A model generated the notes under the pieces. That model worked only from the letters and a program-made list of their open reading frames with translations. It had not been told where the DNA came from and made no database searches. Shown here one piece after another: positions 60,401 through 64,000 of a stretch of DNA of 64,000 nt. Location of the stretch: NCBI GenBank assembly GCA_001749745.1, contig JWTM01000549.1, forward strand, positions 62,001 through 126,000. Direction: 5' to 3'. Each line of letters starts with the position of its first letter. The stretch's first letter is position 1. This stretch comes from Candidatus Marispirochaeta associata (GTDB taxonomy: Bacteria; Spirochaetota; Spirochaetia; JC444; Marispirochaetaceae). The position numbers and the translations under genes were made by a program.

Positions 60401-60588
60401 CCCTGGGACTGTCGCCGCTTATCTTTCAGCAAAGCGTCGGGGGACAGATGCTGATTCCGATCGGCATCTCGATTGCCTTCGGCCTTCTCTTCGGTACCTT
60501 CTTGACCCTGGCGGTGCTCCCCGTTGTGCTCAGTATGGAGTCGAAAAGAGTTTTCTCTAAGGTTGATACGCAGGTTGTGCATCTTTAG
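57499..60588 (+). CDS. RND-family efflux transporter
   Basis: A 1029-residue pump with twelve membrane helices in two repeats and two large periplasmic loops. Helix 4 has the proton-relay pair in GILVDDGIVIGEN, and helix 10-11 shows LGSVALGGIIVNDSVVLID. N-terminal IWPKIEFDYISIEIPWAG matches the HAE family. It moves hydrophobic compounds or drugs out of the inner membrane in exchange for protons. Co-transcribed with the adaptor. The substrate is not predictable. Confidence 0.95.
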   Translation: MKRLLAYFIDNRLVTNWLMILIFAAGTFGFLNLQKRIWPKIEFDYISIEIPWAGASAKEIEEGIVLPLEERLLGLEGVINLSATSRDNHAWIGLETSPWYPMDKLIDKVRSSVETLPDYPNEADRPLIYRETEWNRVMLIFLYGARELSLLEDAAAEFKDELIRSGQVTQILTWGFPRRELIIEPMPYAAERYGISLAEIEAAVRNASLDLSAGTVLTENEQIQIRTYEKRSSISELETIVVRSTEGGLLRLGDLCSIRYGRAENSVYTRANGEPAVGLNIMYSNTEDVIGISKIVDAQIEEFQHRYEGLLTIKPYIRDVDELHDRLNTLLFSGIGGLLLVIVILGIFLNSRVSFWVALGIPISFMGLLFLEWVLKITINEMSLFGMIMIIGILVDDGIVIGENIYDHWKRLGKDRRRAAIDGTLEVMPPVLVSIATTIVAFAPYFFIYGEMGKYTRQIGLVVIVSLLFSLVEALILLPAHLAHSNALTEGARRRNTLRRRLEEAQDFLVSRIYGPFLDFALENRAFILSLTLGALLISAGAVAGNHIKAAFFPEIESPYVYAEIEFPAGSSAEVIDDVRRLVESEALSFGGKWAEETSKHPNAIVDYLSWGNSSKLWLYLILIDNAEREYTVTEFANALAADLPEIPEAESVIIGKDSFFGGDPISIRFLGKDEEQLERAAELFKSELQSIEGVKDIRDDMPLGQKEFILRLNRRGEAMGLTTAEAVRQVRTAFYGSELYTLQQGGRRIPVVLRLPLGSRSSISRVEEFLIRTPAGELIPLAELADFELRRGMQQIRRENGYRSRRVMAAFDSQSADLNSVLKRINQDILPRVLAQVDGVSLSQAGQAEMVNRMIRSMLFSMAMALLIMFTLLLLQMKSWAEPLLVLALIPLGFLGAVYGHLIMGEEISFISFLGSVALGGIIVNDSVVLIDCFNRKLKSGVQRREAVRQAALQRFRPIIMTTVTTALGLSPLIFQQSVGGQMLIPIGISIAFGLLFGTFLTLAVLPVVLSMESKRVFSKVDTQVVHL

Positions 60589-60612
60589 CGACTCTGTTAT
60601 GAACATACTATC

Positions 60613-61866
60613 ATGCAAAATGAAATCAAGCTCACCACAATAGCTGCACTGCATCACGCTCTTCACTGGCTGATAATCGGCCTTATTATTCCGGTATTGG
60701 CGATCTTCCAGCTCGACCGGGGGTTGAGCCTCTTTCATGTGGGCTTGAACGCCTCTCTCTACAGTCTGGCCACCTTTCTCCTTGAGGTGCCGACCGGCGG
60801 ATTGGCCGATGCGATCGGCAGGCGCAAGGTCTATTTTTTCTCCCTGGTTCTCCATGGAGGGGGGGCAATCCTTCTGATATACGCCCGGTCCGCACCGCTT
60901 ATCTCGGTCTGCTTTCTGCTCATGGGAGCCTCCCGGGCTCTCTCTTCCGGCTGCATGGACGCCTACTTTATCGACGCCTTCAACCGCCTCGAGGTATCGG
61001 GCCCCCTGCAGCGCTTCCTGGGCAGAATCGGCATCGTTATCCCTCTGACGCTGGCTGTCGGCGGTCTGCTCGGCGGTCTCATCGCCGGCCTGCCGTTTCA
61101 GACAGGACTCCTACTGCCCGATAAGTATGCCCTCCTATTCGCCGTACAGGCTCTCGTCGTGCTGCTCCAGGCGGGATACACCTTCTTCATCGTTCCCGCC
61201 GAATCGAGCATTGAAGCTGCGGATGAGGAGTTCCCAAGCGGCATCAGGACTCTAATCCGTACCGCGGCGGGGCTCGCTCTTCAAAAGCGGGTGTTGATCT
61301 GGATCTTGGTGGGGGTCGGATTTTGGGGCGTCGCCTTCGCCGGCTTGGAGCAGTTCTGGCAACCCTTTCTAAACGGGATCAGTCACAGGCAGAGCCCGAC
61401 CCGACTCTTCGGTCTGCTGACCGCCGGCTACTTTCTGATGGGCAGTCTGGGCGCCGTTGCCGCCAACCGCTTCTTCGCCCTCATCGGCGAGAGGTATGCG
61501 TTGAGCCTGTTTGTGATCCGTATCGTCTCAGGCCTGCTCTTTGTCATCCTCTCGCTTCAGTCCGGGGTTGTCGGTTTCGCCATCTTCTATTTTCTGATCT
61601 TTCTCCTAAACGGCATAGCCGACTCACCCGAACAGGCTCTCTTCAACCGCAATGTTCCCGATACCCTCCGCTCCACCATGCTCTCGGTGCAATCCCTCTT
61701 TCTGCAGGTCGGCGGCGGCCTGGCGGCGCTTGCCTGGGGCTGGTTGGCCCAGGTCTACTCGATCGGCTTTATCTGGCGGATGGGCGGTCTGCTCTTTGCC
61801 GCATCGGCGATTGTCTATCTTCTGGTCCGCCGTCATGAGGGAGAGAAAGATAGACATCCCGGCTGA
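60613..61866 (+). CDS. MFS transporter
   Basis: A 417-residue major facilitator with twelve helices and the loop 2-3 motif GGLADAIGRRKVY. The closest pattern is that of small drug-efflux or quinolone-type permeases, but the substrate is unknown. It begins 24 nt after the RND gene with no clear ribosome site, so it could be the third gene of the efflux operon or be expressed on its own. Confidence 0.85.
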   Translation: MQNEIKLTTIAALHHALHWLIIGLIIPVLAIFQLDRGLSLFHVGLNASLYSLATFLLEVPTGGLADAIGRRKVYFFSLVLHGGGAILLIYARSAPLISVCFLLMGASRALSSGCMDAYFIDAFNRLEVSGPLQRFLGRIGIVIPLTLAVGGLLGGLIAGLPFQTGLLLPDKYALLFAVQALVVLLQAGYTFFIVPAESSIEAADEEFPSGIRTLIRTAAGLALQKRVLIWILVGVGFWGVAFAGLEQFWQPFLNGISHRQSPTRLFGLLTAGYFLMGSLGAVAANRFFALIGERYALSLFVIRIVSGLLFVILSLQSGVVGFAIFYFLIFLLNGIADSPEQALFNRNVPDTLRSTMLSVQSLFLQVGGGLAALAWGWLAQVYSIGFIWRMGGLLFAASAIVYLLVRRHEGEKDRHPG

Positions 61867-61909
61867 ATCTTACTATGGTTATTTGCATCAAGCTAAAAGG
61901 AGTGCATAA

Positions 61910-61960
61910 GTGAATCGATTCGACAATAACGGGGTCGACACCTTCGTGGAGGCGATGTGA
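61910..61960 (+). CDS. Candidate 16-codon upstream ORF coupled to the DUF1499 gene
   Basis: GTG-start ORF encoding VNRFDNNGVDTFVEAM, with AGGAG eight nt upstream. Its TGA overlaps the GTG of the next gene (GTGA). It may be a leader or a translational-coupling peptide. It is too short for homology evidence. Confidence 0.4.
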   Translation: MNRFDNNGVDTFVEAM

Positions 61961-62451
61961 GGATTGTGCGCATAAGTCTCTTCATTCTCGCCGGGCTGAT
62001 TGCAGCCCTGCTTTTGTTAATGCTCGTGGGGCTGCTTGTCGCGCGGCTTCGGAGTCCGGATCCGTCTACGCTCGAGATTGGTCTCAATGCGGGAGAGTTC
62101 GCCCCCTGTCCCGATTCGCCCAACTGCGTCAGCACCATGGCACCCGATGGCGAACATCGCGTCCCTCCGATCACCTACGCCGGTCCCCGCCGGGATGCAC
62201 TCGAGGCCGCCCGGGAGGTGTTGGAGGGCATGGCCCGCACCAGGATTGTCGAGACCGATGATGCATACCTTCATGCCGAGAGCCGAAGCGCGCTCTTTCG
62301 CTATGTGGACGATGTAGAGATATACCTCCCCGAAGGGGAGGGGCTGCTACACTTCCGGTCCGCATCGCGGGTGGGGTACAGCGATATGGGGGCGAACCGG
62401 AAGCGGTACGAAGCCTTTGCCGCGGCCTTTCAGGATGAGCTCGAGGGCTAG
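61957..62451 (+). CDS. DUF1499 protein
   Basis: A 164-residue protein with an N-terminal membrane helix (about residues 3-29) and a DUF1499 domain: FAPCPDSPNCVSTMAP, then ARTRIVETDDAYLHAESRS, SRVGYSDMGANRKRYEAF. Function is unknown; members are small exported or membrane-anchored proteins. GGAGG precedes the GTG start, which overlaps the stop of a tiny ORF. The stop overlaps that of the convergent aldehyde dehydrogenase gene. Confidence 0.85.
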   Translation: MRIVRISLFILAGLIAALLLLMLVGLLVARLRSPDPSTLEIGLNAGEFAPCPDSPNCVSTMAPDGEHRVPPITYAGPRRDALEAAREVLEGMARTRIVETDDAYLHAESRSALFRYVDDVEIYLPEGEGLLHFRSASRVGYSDMGANRKRYEAFAAAFQDELEG

Positions 62452-63839
62452 GCGATCCAGACCGTCTTGATATTGACGAACTCCCGAATACCGTCCCGCC
62501 CCAGTTCGCGGCCGTAGCCCGAGCGCTTGATGCCGCCGAAGGGAATCCGCGGATCCGATTTGACCATACTGTTGATGAAGACGCAGCCCGCTTCCAAGCC
62601 TTGAGCGAAGTACTCCTTCTCCGCCTCATCCTCGGTCCAGGCGCTCGCCCCCAGGCCGAAGTCGGTATCGTTGGCCAGTCGCAGGGCCTCCTCGGCATCA
62701 TCGGCGCGGAAGACCAGGGCCACCGGGGCGAAGAACTCCTCCCGGGCGATCGGAGTCTCCGGGGAGAGTCCGGCGAGAATCGTCGGCGGATAAAAGAACC
62801 CCTGTTGCAGCTCTTCGCCGCCTTGAAGGTCGAGTTCGCTCCGATCTCCGCCGCAGACTATCTCGCCGCCGGCCTGCTTCCAGCGGGCGACCTGATCCTC
62901 CACCTCCTCAAGGGCCTGTCGGTTGATTAGGGGGCCGATTTTAACGGAGGAGTCGAAGGGGTCGCCGACGCTGAGGGCGTTGAAGCGCTCCCGCATGCCG
63001 TCGAGAAACTGGTCGGCAATCGATTTATGCAGGATAAAGCGCTTGGCGGCGATGCAGGATTGGCCGTTATTGAGCATCCGGGCGTTTACCGCCGTTTCCA
63101 AGGTCTTCTCCATATCGGCGCTGGGGAGAACGACGAAGGGATCGCTTCCGCCCAGTTCAAGGACGGTCTTTTTCAAGGCCTTGCCGCTGGTCGATCCAAG
63201 GCTCATGCCGGCCGGCTCGCTGCCGGTCAGGGTGGCCGCCTTCACCCGGGGGTCCTCGACCACGGCGGCAACCTGGGAGGCGGAGATCAGCAGGGTCTGA
63301 AAGCTTCCCGGAGCGAAGCCGGCCTCGCGGAAGATCTCTTCGATCGCTAAGGCGCATTTCGGTACATTGGAAGCGTGTTTTAGTAAGCCGGTGTTGCCCG
63401 CCATCAGCGCCGGTGCGGCGAAGCGGAAGACCTGCCAAAAGGGGTAGTTCCAGGGCATCACCGCCAGAACCGGTCCGATCGGCTGATAGCGTATCAGGCT
63501 CTTGGAGGCCTCTGTCTCCACCATCTCGTCGGCCAGGAACTCCTCGGCCTTATCGGCGTAGAAACGGCAGCCCCAAGCGGACTTCTCGACCTCCGCGACG
63601 GATGCCTGGATCGGCTTACCCATCTCCTCGGTGATCAGCCGGGCCAGCTCCTCCTTCCGTTTGAGGAGAACCTCGGAGGCGGCATGCATCTTTGCAGAAC
63701 GCTCCTGAAAGGAACTCTTCCGGAATCGTTGGTATTCTTCATCGGCCAGCGCCAGCTTGGCATCGATCTCTTGTGGGGTAAGGGCGGTAAATTCTTCTAT
63801 GATCCCGCCGGTGGCGGGGTTTACGCTTGCTATTGCCAT
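62448..63839 (-). CDS. Aldehyde dehydrogenase, succinate-semialdehyde dehydrogenase-like (GabD type)
   Basis: A 463-residue NAD(P)-dependent enzyme. It carries VMPWNYPFWQVFRFAAPAL, the general base Glu in VLELGGSDPFVVL, the catalytic Cys in NNGQSCIAAKRF and the C-terminal IPFGGIKRSGYGREL. The pattern (MAIASVNPATG, EVEKSAWGCRFYADKAE) is that of short-form succinate-semialdehyde dehydrogenases, which make succinate in GABA breakdown. Other short aldehydes are possible substrates. It is monocistronic on the minus strand. Confidence 0.9.
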   Translation of the reverse strand: MAIASVNPATGGIIEEFTALTPQEIDAKLALADEEYQRFRKSSFQERSAKMHAASEVLLKRKEELARLITEEMGKPIQASVAEVEKSAWGCRFYADKAEEFLADEMVETEASKSLIRYQPIGPVLAVMPWNYPFWQVFRFAAPALMAGNTGLLKHASNVPKCALAIEEIFREAGFAPGSFQTLLISASQVAAVVEDPRVKAATLTGSEPAGMSLGSTSGKALKKTVLELGGSDPFVVLPSADMEKTLETAVNARMLNNGQSCIAAKRFILHKSIADQFLDGMRERFNALSVGDPFDSSVKIGPLINRQALEEVEDQVARWKQAGGEIVCGGDRSELDLQGGEELQQGFFYPPTILAGLSPETPIAREEFFAPVALVFRADDAEEALRLANDTDFGLGASAWTEDEAEKEYFAQGLEAGCVFINSMVKSDPRIPFGGIKRSGYGRELGRDGIREFVNIKTVWIA

Positions 63840-63883
63840 ACAGAGAAGGTAGAAAGCAGATACGCGGGGGTCAAGGAAAAGCG

Positions 63884-64000
63884 CTATGCATCAAGCAGTT
63901 TGCGCAGCTCCCGTAACTGAGTCAGGAGCCTTCCATACTCCTCCGGGGGGAGCAGCCTTCCGTAGCGGTAGGTGAGCAGATAGCTCCCGTTGGCCTCGAT
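63884..64000 (-). CDS. C-terminal end of an unidentified gene (partial)
   Basis: The frame is open from the window edge to a TAG at 63884-63886, 38 codons. It ends EYGRLLTQLRELRKLLDA and is preceded by IEANGSYLLTYRYGRLLPP. Codon use and helical character look coding. The rest of the gene is outside the window, so no family can be given. Confidence 0.45.
   Translation of the reverse strand: MEANGSYLLTYRYGRLLPPEEYGRLLTQLRELRKLLDA

Overview
The window reads as part of a chromosome from a free-living anaerobic or facultative spirochaete (Spirochaeta/Sediminispirochaeta-like). This is inference. It rests on the signal-peptide style of the solute-binding protein (cleavage before a GGAQEE-type N-terminus), the tungsten aldehyde:ferredoxin oxidoreductase, the very large CoA-dehydratase-activase protein, the monomeric isocitrate dehydrogenase and the GC-rich codon use. 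Gene packing is tight, and convergent neighbours often overlap at their stop codons. No rRNA, tRNA, CRISPR array or prophage was seen.

Region 1-10.8 kb. Two divergent MoxR ATPase / DUF58 / transglutaminase-like cassettes face away from a single-ORF insertion sequence. A hypothetical gene and a calcineurin-like phosphoesterase follow. Region 10.9-16.7 kb is a complete Opp/Dpp-type peptide ABC importer operon (binding protein, two permeases, two ATPases), with a hairpin after the binding-protein gene and a terminator at the end. Region 16.7-22.3 kb holds a PerR-like regulator without a normal start codon, a thioferritin-type DPS-like ferritin with shared palindromic sites, and a 1469-residue double-activase protein.

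Region 22.3-31.5 kb holds DinB-like and HsmA-like genes, two hsp20 genes behind a good sigma-54 promoter match, a compact J-domain protein whose start codon abuts a hairpin, the HrpA helicase, an MFS transporter, a PfkB sugar kinase and a DUF4870 protein. Region 31.5-42.6 kb is rich in signalling: a Cache-domain histidine kinase co-directional with a sirtuin, a Gfo/Idh/MocA dehydrogenase, monomeric IDH, a lipoprotein, and two HWE/HisKA_2-type kinases around a two-gene cassette (unknown protein plus membrane LuxR regulator). That cassette is bracketed by a 29-nt repeat.

Region 42.6-48.2 kb holds an outer-membrane beta-barrel protein and a tungsten-enzyme locus: a ThiF/MoeB-type activating enzyme, divergent from a promoter, a Moco/Tuco-type riboswitch, AOR, an unrecognised small protein and a MoaD/ThiS-like carrier. 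A secreted protein gene follows. Region 48.2-52 kb is a heterodimeric ABC exporter preceded by a 15-codon leader peptide and a Shine-Dalgarno-sequestering hairpin, which is the most attractive regulatory candidate in the window. Region 52-64 kb holds a serine hydrolase, an M14 peptidase, a FecR-domain protein, pyruvate kinase, an RND efflux pair behind a palindromic promoter, another MFS transporter, a DUF1499 protein coupled to a tiny upstream ORF, an aldehyde dehydrogenase, and the end of a gene running off the right edge.
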